Positions 9,663 to 19,618 of a DNA stretch of 50,253 nt are shown one piece after another. Each line of letters opens with the position of its first letter. The first letter of the stretch is position 1. Source of the stretch: Scenedesmus sp. ARA3 (Eukaryota; Chlorophyta; Chlorophyceae; Sphaeropleales; Scenedesmaceae); the NCBI GenBank assembly GCA_004335835.1, contig RWJK01001948.1:56277-106529 (forward strand), written 5' to 3'. Under the pieces are notes generated by a model that worked only from the letters and a program-made list of their open reading frames with translations, made no database searches and was not told the origin of the DNA. Both the position numbers and the translations under genes were made by a program.

Positions 9663-12600
9663 GCACTTGCAGGCACATGCAAAGTGCAGCCAACTGCTGA
9701 TGACATGCCAACCAACGCCTGGAAGTCATCAGTATGGAGCTGCAAGCTTCCCATGCTCGACGGCGAAACCTGCATAGCGGCGTGTGCCAACACGTCTGCT
9801 AACGCATCTGCTGCAGACCCTCCCCAGCTGAAGTGCTCTGCCAACAGCAACAGCAGCAGATGGGACTACGTGAAGGGTGCATGCTCCCCGCCGCCTCCAC
9901 CAGGTGCTGCATGTTGGCAAATGATTTAACCGACTGTTGTGCAGGATCTACAGCAAACAAGTACCTGTATTCACATGACGCATGTGTTGCTGTTAGGTAC
10001 GCATGTGTTGTGCTGTGCTGCACGTGTGCCTTGGTTCACTGCACCTGTGCTGGGCTTGCTGCACTTTAAGTCCAGTGCGTTTTTGCATTGGCTAATCACG
10101 TCATGATGCTGCTGCACCCCTGCGCGTTTGCAACAAGTCCAGTGCGTTTTTGCATTGGCTAATCACGTCATGATGCTGCTGCACCCCAACGTGTTTGCAT
10201 GCAGGTTGTCCCTTTGACTCCGTGGACACTGATTGCAGCGCCCCCATTGACCTGTTCAAGCTCAAAGCAGATGATGCAGTGCAGGCAGCATACAAGAACT
10301 TCAGCATTACCACATGGGTTCAAGGGCTCGCCAACATCAAGATGCTGACAGCAGCGCGTGTAGGCAAGTCACAAACATGTTGTCCGACGGTCAATACACT
10401 CAGTCGACCACATGTTGTCGCTCTCTTGCTTTTTGGTCTTGGACCTTGCGTTCATCCTCTTGTGGCTTGTACCGTCTAAGATGTTGCCAGACCCCTATGC
10501 AACTACCCTCTGCCACGAGCAAATTCTTTTCAGAAGGCACGCGTTCGTCTGCAGCTGCAGATGGTGCACAAGCGACAACATTTGAATGCGTGTTGGGATG
10601 CCCATCCATATGTTGCTGCAACATGCATGCCTGATGCTGAGTTGGCATATGGCATGGTGCATCAAATTGGTGGCAATGTATGACTGCAAAACCCATTTAC
10701 TTTCAGAGTTTACTTTCGCAGTTTGCAGAGAAATGCAACCACAGGTTCCTCCGCATGTTTTCTGCATGCAGGCTCCACCACCATTGTTTTCGGAGGCTTC
10801 GCCACAACTGTCAAGGACTATGACGGCCACAATGTGTACTATATGGTTGAGGCTGGCGGCAGTGCTGACAGAGTCATGAATGTGTTTACAAGCTACGGCA
10901 ATATAACAAACCCATATGGGGTTGCTGTTGTCAGTAGTCATCTTTACATAGCAGGCTTTGACGCCGGTGAGGGCCAAATTTGGAAGCTTCCGGATATACC
11001 ATCTTGGACATCACCCAATTCGGTAAGTGGCAGGTTGCCATGGTGGCTGCTTGCTGTGCACTGCGTACAGTTCCTATTGTGACCATTGTACAATGTGAGA
11101 ACTTGGTCATCCAGTCAGACGCGCATGATCTGGCAACTTGCTGCAACACTGATATCGCTTGCTGACAGTCAGTATCAGCATGTCAACAACGCTCGGCAGA
11201 GCAGTACGTTCTGCACGTTGACTTCCACCTCACACAGATCTGTCACGATGACAAATGCAGCAATTTGCAGGCGCGAGAGATCTTGTGACAAACAAGCTGC
11301 CAGGCGACGACGGCTGCCGCAACCGCAGAGCTCTGAGGGGCTCACCGCCATGGGTGCCCAAGGAACAGGCGTTCCTTGTAGTGGGCATAAGTGCGGCATG
11401 TGATGCTTGCACGTTCAATGAAACGTCCGACAACAAAGTGCAGTATGGCGCGATCTACAAGGTGTCACTGGTGGATCAAAAGCTGACAAAGCTCGCCACA
11501 GGTGGGAGAATGCTGATGAGCGCATATGAGCGTGGTGCGCATGTAGCAGTTCTCACGTGTCGACTGTCTGTGCATAATAGGCATGCCTGCCATCTGCATA
11601 ATATGCGTGCATGCCATCTGTATGTTAGGCATGCATGCCATCTGCATGACATGCATGCATGCTACCTGCATAATATGCATTTATGCCATCTGCACAATGT
11701 GCATGCATGCCGTATGCCTCGTAGGGTGGCAGGTAGCAGCATCACAAAAAAGCTGCAGCGGCAGTTGGTATTCCTGTTCTTATTGACCTACCTAATACCC
11801 ATGCAGATTCATACGAGCAATTAATGCACAAATGTGTTCATGTGAAGTCGTGACTTCCTTCAGTGATCACTGCAGCGATGTGCCTGAACCGTTCAGGCAG
11901 GCTACGCACTTCTCATACAACCCTATTTGTGTCAAACATGCAGGTGCCTCGCAACATGTCCTTGCTGAACACAAACTGCTGTGCTGTGCTGTGCTGTGCT
12001 GTGCTGTGCTGTGCTGTGTTGTGCTGTGCTGTGCTGTGCTGTGCAGGCATCAGGGAGGTCGGGGACATGGACTGGCACCCTGTCACTAGGGACCTGTGCT
12101 TCACGGTGCGTGAGTGATTTCAGCCTCCGGGAGGCCTAGCATCAGCCGTGGCACGGAGCATCGGCCTAGCATCAGCCGTGGCACGCAGCATGGCCTAGCA
12201 TCAGCCGTGGCACGGAGCATGGCCTAGCATCAGCCGTGGCACGCAGCATGGCCTAGCATCAGCCGTGGCACGGAGCATGGCCTAGCATCAGCCGTGGCAC
12301 GCAGCATGGCCTAGCATCAGCCGTGGCACGCAGCATCGGCCTCCGGGAGGCCTAGCATCAGCCGTGGCACGGAGCATGCCGCACAACTCTGAGCAGCTGT
12401 GTGCAGCAGTTTGTTGCAGCTCTGCCAGCAGGGCGTTGGATGCGGCGCGGGCGACGGAGTGATTAGTGTGAGGCAGAGTGCAGAGGGCATCTGCTTGCAT
12501 GGTTGCATTGACAGTCAATTGCCGCAATGATGGTGCTGTGCGGTGATGTGATGTGATGTGCTATGCTGGACGGTATCACGCCATTTCAGCGTGAACGCAA

Positions 12601-14685
12601 GGCCAGAGACAAACACAAAGTAGAGAGTGGAGACCGTCTTCTCACTTGCGTGTCACGATTATCATGCTTTTTATTCTGTCATCTACAGGATAGCCCGCGG
12701 GAGGGGCTGCCGCAAGGTGGTGCCTACGAGCTCAACTGCATTCCTTGGGTTACTCTGCTGCACTTTTTAAGACCCTGTTGTGCTTCATACTGCCCACAGT
12801 ATTAACAATGCACTGCCAGCAGTGCGGGCCCATGTATGCCCTGCAAAGTGCCGCATGATAATTGTCACGCTTGAGGTATACCAGGTTCAGAGCCTGTTGT
12901 GCTCCACTTCTGACGCTGCCACGTACAGGATAGCCCAAGGGAAGGGTTGTCCCAGCCTGCAGCCTACGAGTTGAACTGCATCCCCTGGGCTACTGTGCAG
13001 TCCCTCAGTCCTCAACCTGTTGACTTTGGTTTCCCTTACTGCCACACTGTGGGCAGCACCAGCAAGTGGTCGGCTGTGGCAGACCCTGATGTAAACAGGA
13101 GAGGCGAGAAGCGAGACTGCTCAAGCGGTGAGAGTGTTTGAGAACTACAGCCTGCGGATCAAAGGGAGTGAGTCGTTTGATGTGCTCCACTCTATGTTTG
13201 TTGCACGTCATCGGCTGCAGACGACTGTCCTTGTAGGCCTATCACCCTTTGTTGACTTGAAGATAGAACGTGAATCATGGTCATCCCACAGCCTGCACAG
13301 CCAGGCACAGCAGTGGCTATTGGCTGCCATTGAGCAATCATTCTTCTGATCTCTGTCAACTGCAACTTTTTGTCCTAACAGGCAGCAATGTAAAGCCAGT
13401 CCTTGCCTTCGAAGCAAGCAAGGAGCCCATTGGAATCCGATTCTACACCATCAACTGCCGCAATGGCACGTGGCAAGGTTTCCAAGATAGCTACAACAAC
13501 AGCGCATTTATTGCGGAGCATGGCATCCGCAGCGGCCGAATTGTGGCAGTCGACCTCACTGGCACAAGTGGCAACATGGTGGCATCAAACTACCGGAGTG
13601 TAGTGACCGGCTGGGAGCTTCCTGTCAGCCCGAAAAACATAACTGTCACAGCCAACAGCCCTGGATGGGGTGAGTTGACTCAACTGCTGAGCTCATGTAT
13701 GTTATGCAACAGCTTCACGCCACATGCGTATGACAGCCACAAGTGCAGGTCTTGTAGGACATGCAGTTACATGTGTCGTATAGCCAGAGCATCAACTTTG
13801 ACTGCAAAAACCTGCCGCCTGCATTCTGATGTGTGCACACACGCCCCCTTCATTGAACTACACGGTTGTGAGTTCGAACGCACCATGCGTAGCTCATGCA
13901 TTGTGTTTTACGGTGCTCACTCCCCTTTCTGGTCTCAGACCTTGTGTTCAACCTGTTGTGGCTCATGCCATCTAAGATGGTGCCAGGACCCACATGTAAC
14001 TATCCTCTCTCATTATTCATTATGATGTGTTTGGCAGGGCGGCCGATATCCTTGGATTTCCTGCTGGATGGGACGATGCTGGTGGCTGACGATGCCACAG
14101 GTGAGACCACCGCAGTTGTGCCACAGCAAGTCCAGCTTGCCTGAATCTAATGCGCAGAACTTGTAGCTGGTAAAAGCCGATCCAGAACTCAAACGTGGCT
14201 CAAGCATCAGGATGATGCTATTAGCACGCGGTGGCGGGGTACTGGCAACTAGTTCACAACAGCCCCTTGCCTGTGCCACACACGGTGTGTTGCAAATGCA
14301 CTTGGTTTCTTTAGTGCTTGATTGAATTGGTTTTGTGACGGGCACTCACCTGTCTGACATGTCGCACCCAACAAAGAGTGACCCCAATCTATGGACTGCG
14401 TATGTAGACAGGCAATGTGTGTGCCAACAAGGTGATATCTGCTCATCACAGAATTGCTATGCCTGCTTCATGCTATCTTTTTCTCGCACAGGAGCTGTCT
14501 ACCGCATCACCCCCGCTCCCGCTGAAGGCTACACCGCAGAAGTCAAGCAGCATCAATGCAGGGACAAGAGCTATGAGCCTGTGCTACAGCCAATTTCAGC
14601 TGCAGAGACAGCCCGCTTCCCCCTGCACAGCGCGATGCTGATGTTTGCGGCAGTGCTGCTGCTGCTGAACGGCCTGGTGCTGTGA
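5365..14685 (+). CDS. Sushi-like repeats fused to a PQQ sugar-dehydrogenase-type beta-propeller, GPI-anchored
   Basis: Predicted cell-surface protein of about 1000 residues. A start at 5365 would give a signal peptide (MNAVRIVVLAVALLEGTC), but the first intron is unplaced. Module exons, all phase 1 to 1: 5881-6129, 6481-6687, 7168-7386, 7662-7886, 8505-8711, 9093-9311, 9673-9903. Each holds about six Cys, typically ending C-x-x-G-x-W ... C. Exon 10205-10357 is a linker. Propeller exons: 10772-11022, 11261-11501, 12047-12105, 12929-13127, 13382-13669, 14038-14100, 14492-14685; phases close throughout. Family signatures of L-sorbosone/pyranose dehydrogenases (AA12-like) are NPYGVAV, DMDWHPVTRDL, GFPYCHT, PIGIRFYT, AFIAEHG and LLDGTMLVADDATG followed by AVYRI. 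The protein ends in a hydrophobic stretch (MLMFAAVLLLLNGLVL) after a polar segment, as GPI signals do. Probable role: surface sugar oxidation or carbohydrate binding (inference). Active-site and PQQ contacts were not checked residue by residue. Confidence 0.82.
7640..7661 (+). repeat. CTG tract directly before a 3' splice site
   Basis: (CTG)6 running into CAG, immediately upstream of exon 7662-7886. An example of a sense-strand CTG tract sitting where a polypyrimidine tract is expected. Confidence 0.85.
8159..8211 (+). repeat. Echo of exon 7662-7886 3' end plus donor
   Basis: Near-identical copy of 7868-7920, which holds the last codons of module 4 (TASLTCSQA), the GTGGGT donor and the start of the intron. 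The copied exonic piece is 28 bases, not a multiple of three, so use as an exon would shift the frame. Confidence 0.85.
9628..9660 (+). repeat. CTG tract before the 3' splice site of exon 9673
   Basis: Eleven CTG units followed by TGTGCACTTGCAG and the start of the module-7 exon. Sense-strand CTG again precedes an acceptor. Confidence 0.9.
10069..10186 (+). repeat. 65-bp tandem duplication upstream of exon 10205
   Basis: Two nearly identical units beginning AAGTCCAGTGCGTTTTTGCA (10069 and 10134) lie in the intron. The end of the second unit (GTTTGCATGCAG) is the working acceptor. The matching end of the first unit reads GTTTGCAACAAG and lost or never had the acceptor AG context. Confidence 0.9.
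10436..10512 (+). repeat. Dispersed repeat, copy 1 (diverged)
   Basis: Related to the copies at 13926-14025, 14979-15080 and, inverted, 20586-20660. The shared core reads approximately ACCATCTAAGATGKTGCCAG followed by GACCC and TGYAACTAYCCTCT. This copy is intronic and the most diverged. Confidence 0.7.
11575..11720 (+). repeat. Imperfect 24-27-bp repeats (GCATGCCATCTGCAT...)
   Basis: About six degenerate units centred on CATGCATGCCATCTGCATAA within the intron after exon 11261-11501. They keep several frames open, but no splice-compatible exon is present. Confidence 0.8.
11982..12046 (+). repeat. (TGTGC)n pentanucleotide tract ending at a 3' splice site
   Basis: About 12 TGTGC units with one TGTTG variant run straight into TGTGCAG, the acceptor of exon 12047-12105. 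Another case of a T-rich microsatellite serving as the tract before an acceptor. Confidence 0.9.
12137..12378 (+). repeat. Minisatellite, about 29-bp unit, roughly nine copies
   Basis: Tandem units GGCCTAGCATCAGCCGTGGC followed by ACGGAGCAT or ACGCAGCAT alternate regularly in the intron after exon 12047-12105. Two units are preceded by CCTCCGGGA, which pairs with GGCCT-type sequence and could form hairpins. Confidence 0.92.
12689..12830 (+). pseudogene. Decayed upstream duplicate of the exon at 12929-13127
   Basis: Begins at an identical acceptor context (TACAG then GATAGCCC) and encodes DSPREGLPQGGAYELNCIPW, against DSPREGLSQPAAYELNCIPW in the intact copy. After the Trp codon the reading frame runs into stop codons, and the segment that should carry GFPYCHT is scrambled. 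The intact exon is 240 bp downstream. Phase 0 entry is compatible for both, so only the missing donor separates them. Confidence 0.8.
13926..14025 (+). repeat. Dispersed repeat, copy 2
   Basis: Lies in the intron just upstream of exon 14038-14100. Shares about 100 bp with copy 3 (14979-15080), from TTTCTGGT to CTCTCTCATTAT. Confidence 0.85.
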
Positions 14686-14725
14686 GGGCAGGCTGTTTTT
14701 CAGGAAGCACCAAGCACGTAGGGCT

Positions 14726-14800
14726 ATGCCGGCACAGACAGTTTCAGCTGCAGAGGCGGCCTGCTTCCCCTTGGGCAGCATCATGCTGTGTGCCATGTGC
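14726..14800 (+). repeat. Echo of the terminal exon (GPI tail region) downstream of the stop
   Basis: GTTTCAGCTGCAGAGGCGGC followed by CTGCTTCCCC matches the region at 14596-14640 that encodes ISAAETARFPL. The copy lies beyond the stop codon, so it is 3' UTR or intergenic, and it repeats the 3' side of the last exon. Confidence 0.75.
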
Positions 14801-14978
14801 CATGCCACAGTGTATGTCATGTGGGCTGTGTGTGGATATAGCAGCTTATCAGTTGCTGTGGCTGCGATCCTAATGTTGCTGCAGAGTTGGTGCTGTCCAG
14901 CGTGGCTTCAGTGGTGACATTTCTTTTTCATTCGTGCCACGCACTGAGTGCTGCATTACATAGCATTGGCATGCTGTG

Positions 14979-15080
14979 TTCTTTTCTGGTGTCAGACCTG
15001 GTATTCAACCTGTTGTGGCTCATACCATCTAAGATGGTGCCCAGACCCACATGTAACTATCCTCTCTCATTATATAGCAT
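14979..15080 (+). repeat. Dispersed repeat, copy 3
   Basis: Nearly identical to copy 2 but outside the coding region, about 300 bp after the stop. Short internal repeats (TATAGCATTGGCATGCTGTGT) flank it at 14960 and 15074. Confidence 0.85.
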
Positions 15081-16256
15081 TGGCATGCTGTGTAATGTGT
15101 GGTGCCGGCGGTATCACGGTGAAGGGATGTTTGAGTCTGGATGTCTAGTGTGCATTGTCTCGCAAAAAGGCCTTTGCAACAAGGCCTGGGATAGTGTATC
15201 TTTTGCTGCATTGCTGCACTGTAATACTGCAATGTGTGTTACCTGCAATGCTTTATACATCTTGACATACACGTGCCCGTTGTTCAATGGATTTCACAGG
15301 AGGAGTTTCCTCCTCATTTCTAATCGCCTGTTGCTCCTTGTTTTAGAAGTTTCTACTGTTTGCAGTAGCTACTGCACGTAGACGTCTACAGAGAAGCATC
15401 AGCAGTGCACTGCCAGGGCAGTTCAGGAATCTGAGTTTGTCACAGGTGGCAGCCTTGGTCACCATGTTGCGGTGCTACAGTGAACAGCCATTACACAGCA
15501 CATGCATATACACTTCTTTTGGCATACACCCGAGGTTGATATTGCCGCACATGACAAGCCTTTCCAAAAATTTGTTGGTTCTTCTGTGTGACGAAGGGAC
15601 TGCTGCACGACGACGGTCACAGCTGCATCATTGCCATGCCGCCTTCTGGTAGAGATGGTGGTTATACCAGCATGTAGCGGATGCAATGAGCATGCAGGCG
15701 CAGGGCTGAGCCGCGCTTCTCAGCAGGGCGTGTTTCCTACCCTGCCATACGTATGGCACAAAACAGTGTACTTTGGCCTGCACTGCTGTTCCCTGTACCG
15801 AAGTGCATGCTTGCATGCATGCGCACAAGCACACAGCAGCACCATATGGTGCATGCATGCTGATCACGGAGTCCAACAGCACACACCAGCTGGATGTTAG
15901 CTTTGCGGGTGGCAACTCAACACAGTCATCACCATTGATCTGCTGGTGACGGAGAGGTTGCAGCTTGACATGTAAGCGGGCGCCAAACCTACGTTGTGTT
16001 ACACGGCTGTCACGAGGCCAGCAATCATTGCTGGAAGGCTGGAAGGCTGCTGCTGCACTGCAGCCGCTGGTACAGCCAGCACAAAACGCACACCACCAGC
16101 CAGTACCAGCACCAACACGCCCTGCAGCATCATCATCATGTTACCCATCAAGCCATAGCATGAACGCCATCGGCCCCGCATGCCCGGCAGCAAAGCACCT
16201 GTAAGCACGTGCAGCCCATCAGGATGTTCATGTATCTGGAGGTCGTCAGCGACTGT
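15081..16256. other. Gene-free interval between convergent genes
   Basis: No supportable exon. It separates the 3' ends of the sugar-dehydrogenase-like gene (+) and the methyltransferase gene (-), so both 3' UTRs should lie here. Confidence 0.5.
15999..16003 (-). promoter_or_regulatory. Candidate polyadenylation signal (TGTAA) for the methyltransferase gene
   Basis: TGTAA on the minus strand, about 255 bases beyond the stop at 16257. TGTAA is the usual chlorophyte poly(A) signal. A single pentamer is weak evidence. Confidence 0.3.
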
Positions 16257-18167
16257 TCAGCAAGCTGCTGACCCACCCGCGCCAGCCGCCCTGGCCGCAG
16301 CACCTGCCGCTGCTGACACACCAGCTCCAGCCGCCTCGGTAGCAGCACCTGCCGCTGCTGCCGGTGCTGTTGCGACAATCAGGTAAGAAGTGCCAAAGTG
16401 CCACCTGGATGAAGAGCTGACTTGCAGCCCAGCCTGCGGGCAAGACATGCAGTCCAGCAGCAGGGCAGGCACATCCTCAAATGCCTGCACAGCAGAGGGA
16501 TACATTTAGGTGCCAAGGTGCCACCTGGATGATGATGTCACTTGCAGCCCAGCCTGCGGACACGACATGCAGTCCAGCAGCAGGGCAGGCACATCCTCAC
16601 ATGTCTGCACAGCAGAGGAACAACAATTAGGTGCCAAGGTGCCACCTGAAACACGAGGTGACTTGCAGCCCGGCGTGCTGACAGCACATGCAGCAGAGGA
16701 GCGGCCACAAGCTCAGCGTAGGATACGTTTGCAGTGAGCCAATGCGCAAAGCTGACAGCTGCAGATTGAGTGGAGTGTAGGCAACTGCTGCACTCAGAAG
16801 TTGGCGCAAACAAATAGTTGGGATGGGTGAGGCACATGTTGCGAGCCAGCATCTTTCTGGGTTGCCCAAAAACGATGTTGCAGACGAGCACACTTGGATG
16901 AATCCGGTTCACCAGATGGCATGCTGTTGGGCAACATTTAAAACCTGCAAACAAGCAGCGAAGTGCAGGCTACCCACAACTCCTGACTGCACACACATGC
17001 AGGTATAATGTGCAAAGCACAATCCAACAAGGAACTTCACCAAACCGCCAATTGTTGGGCAGGAGGCGCACCTGCTGCACGATGTCCAATATGTCTCTGT
17101 TGTACCAGCAGCCATACTGCCTGTAGTGCCCTGCTGCCCGCTCATCCATGTGGCTATTGAGCCAGCCCCAGCTGCTCTTGCCATGCTCCAGCAGCAGCAG
17201 TTTACCCCCAGGCTTCAGCAGCGCAGCAGCCTGCTGCAGCACCTGCAGCACCCGCACGCAATTGACACATTACAGGTCTACACAGGACGTTGTACTTGGT
17301 TTCAGTGTGTGACGGACAGGATGTATGTGGCTATTGAGCCAGCCCCAGCTGCTCTTCCCGTGCTCCAGCAGCAGCAGCTTGCCGCCAGGCTTCAGCAGCG
17401 CAGCCGCCTGCTGCAGCACCTGCAGCACCAGCATGCCATCGACACATTACAGGTCTACACAGGACGGTGTACTTGGTTTTATGGCGTGGCAGACAGGATG
17501 TATGTGGCTGTTCAGCCAGCCCCAGCTGCTCTTCCTGTGCTCTAGCAGCAGCAGCTTGCCGCCAGCCTTCAGCAGCGCAGCCGCCTGCTGCAGCGCCTGC
17601 ACAAACAGAGGCAGAAGGGAGTGCATGCATGGTTATGTGGATGGCTTCGTGATGTGTGGAATCCCCCACACAGTGTCTGCCCACCAGGTTCGCTGCCTGA
17701 AGGTGCATCGTGTGTGGCGCAGCAACCTCAGCCTGACTTGCTTTCGTACGAGCGTCAGCAGGAACAATGCTTCACTCCACTTCTATGTTTAAACAATTCG
17801 AATTCCATGTTGAAACAATTCAAATTTGAACCAAGGTACATGCAGAGCTGCCGCGTCATCCCCGGATCACCTGCACAGAGTCCTTGCAGGAGCACGGGCC
17901 ACACGACAGCTGCCCAACACGCTTGCTGCCTAACAGTGCGACATGCTGACACAGCGACTTCAGCCTGCCCTTCCTGCACACGGGTGTCTGCAAGAACACT
18001 GCTTCCTTGTCTGCAAGAATGCTGCTTCATACTTGCAACGCACCTGAAACCACCATACAAGAAACACACGCAACTGATGCATGGCACGAACCTCACCTGA
18101 ACAGGGTCCTTGCAGGAGCACAGGCCAAAGGTGTCCACCACAACATCAAAGCTGCCAGGCTGGAACG

Positions 18168-18216
<49 letters not shown>

Positions 18217-18719
18217 GTATTCAGCAGTCGTGGCATGGCAGGTGCACGGCTCTGGTGCTTTCCGCCACCATCCGCTGCTGGCTGTTGCTGCTGCTGGTGC
18301 TGCTGTGTTGCTGCTGGTGGCAGCATCTGCACCACTGGCTGTCTGCTCAACGCTGTTGCTGCTGTTCGCAGCTGCTGGCTCTTCTGCTGACTCAGCTGCT
18401 GCACTGTCTGGCTGCTGCTGCTGCTGCTGCTGCTGTTTGAACCGCCAGACGCTGCCAGGCTGCTCCGGACTGCGCCTTTCACCCTCACGCTCAGTACTGC
18501 TGCTGCTGCTGCTGCTGTCCTGCTTGAATCGCCAGCCTGTAGTGCTGCTGCTAGCCCTGCTGCCGGCACCGCGTCTGCTGCTAACTGGAAGTGGCACGGT
18601 CACCGGCGGCTGCCCATCTGCTGCTACTAATCGTTCTGCATCAGCAAGCAGGAACTTCACGGTGACATCTGGCTGCTTGTACTGCAGCTGCAGCTCATCA
18701 AAGTACTTGGAGCGAGCCT

Positions 18720-18773
<54 letters not shown>

Positions 18774-18945
18774 AGGAACTTCACAAGGAAGTGTCAGAGC
18801 AGGCGTTGCCTTTTACTCCCCGCAGCCACCGCTACTGCTCTGCTGGAAGCTTTGGAGCAGCATTGAACGGTCGGTGCTGTTGCCACGCGGCAGGAGAGGC
18901 TACCCCATGTTGCTGCTGTGAGCTGTGGACAGACCAGCCTCTTGC

Positions 18946-19005
<60 letters not shown>

Positions 19006-19618
19006 GAGCTGTGGACAGCAGGCCTCTTGCCTCGTGCTGCTGCTGCTGCTGCTGCTGTTACTATGGCTGCTGTAGTCACTGCAGTGTGCGTCACTTGCCT
19101 GCTTCAGCATAGGCTGGCTGATGTCTGTGAGGGTCAGAGATGACAGCTTTGAGTAGCTGTAGTGCGGCAGGTTGCGGCCAGTGCCGGCAGATATCTCCAA
19201 CACGTCACCCTGGCGGCAGCAGCAGCAGCAGCAGCAGTGCAATAGCACAGCGACAACACTTGCTATCCGCACGCTAGTTGCTCGAAGCATTGAGCTGAGG
19301 TCCCTGTGACGGCAAGCAGCAGCATGGCAAGGGCCAGCCGTGCCATGCATGGTGCCAAATGTTCTGCATGCTGCCACTCGCCTGTGCATCGCGCAGCAGC
19401 CACCAGCGCAGCCACCCATATAACATCCATCGCTCCTCTGAGCCAATGATACTGTCATAAACGCCTGCCAGCCGGTCAAACGCACAGCTGCCTGCTGCCT
19501 CATCAGCTGCTGTTGCTGCTGGCTGTGGCAAGGCTTTCATGGGCTTTCCAATCGTGTAGCCACCATACACAGACGCTGCAAAGGCCGCAGAGCCCATCAA
19601 CACGTGCTGAAGCTTCAT
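16257..19618 (-). CDS. OMS1/METTL7-type SAM-dependent methyltransferase
   Basis: Class I methyltransferase, probably membrane-anchored in mitochondria or ER as in the family. Five exons: 19618-19382, 19209-19099, 18717-18097, 17242-17072, 16433-16257. All junctions are phase 0, giving 438 residues. Introns 1 and 2 use GC donors (CAG|GCGAGT and CAG|GCAAGT). The N-terminus has a hydrophobic segment (HVLMGSAAFAASVYGGYTIG). Motif I is VLEISAGTGRN, post-I is LTLTDIS, the central motif is FDVVVDTFGLCSCKDP, then GGKLLLLEHGKSSWGWLN and GCWYNRDI, and the end is AGLQV ... WHFGTSYLIVA plus an Ala/Gly tail. The only odd part is a low-complexity insert of about 130 residues (polySer, polyGln, polyAla) between VKFLLADAERL and FQPGSFDVVV. 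The methylated substrate cannot be told from sequence. Confidence 0.88.
16505..16720 (-). pseudogene. Two upstream echoes of the methyltransferase terminal exon
   Basis: Copies starting at about 16674 and 16553 repeat the start of the last exon (16433) at spacings of about 121 and 120 bp. Both encode AGLQVTS..RWHLGT followed directly by a TAA stop, whereas the last copy reads WHFGTSYLIVAT and continues. Copy 16553 has a usable acceptor, so splicing to it would give a truncated C-terminus. The 16674 copy has lost the CAG at the same place. Confidence 0.8.
17300..17600 (-). pseudogene. Two upstream echoes of methyltransferase exon 4
   Basis: Copies starting at 17596 and 17419 repeat the 5' half of the exon at 17242-17072, with a spacing of exactly 177 bp each time. 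Each carries the QQAAALLK ... GGKLLLLEH ... KSSWGWLNSH region and then diverges, losing the YGCWYNRDI part and the donor. Only the third copy is a complete exon. Confidence 0.88.
18168..18214 (-). repeat. Translated polySer tract in methyltransferase exon 3
   Basis: Sixteen or so repeats read as AGC (Ser) on the coding strand, shortly before the FQPGSFDVVVDTF motif. It belongs to the low-complexity insert in the Rossmann fold. Confidence 0.85.
18721..18772 (-). repeat. Sense-strand CTG tract before methyltransferase exon 3
   Basis: On the coding strand this is (CTG)17 ending CTGCAG, the acceptor of the exon starting at 18717. A further T/C-rich triplet tract (18944-19003) lies in the same intron, flanked by two copies of GAGCTGTGGACAG. 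Confidence 0.88.

Noticed and set aside
12120..12380. CRISPR-like array
   Set aside because: The units are contiguous with no unique spacers, and the context is an intron of a eukaryotic gene. It is a minisatellite.
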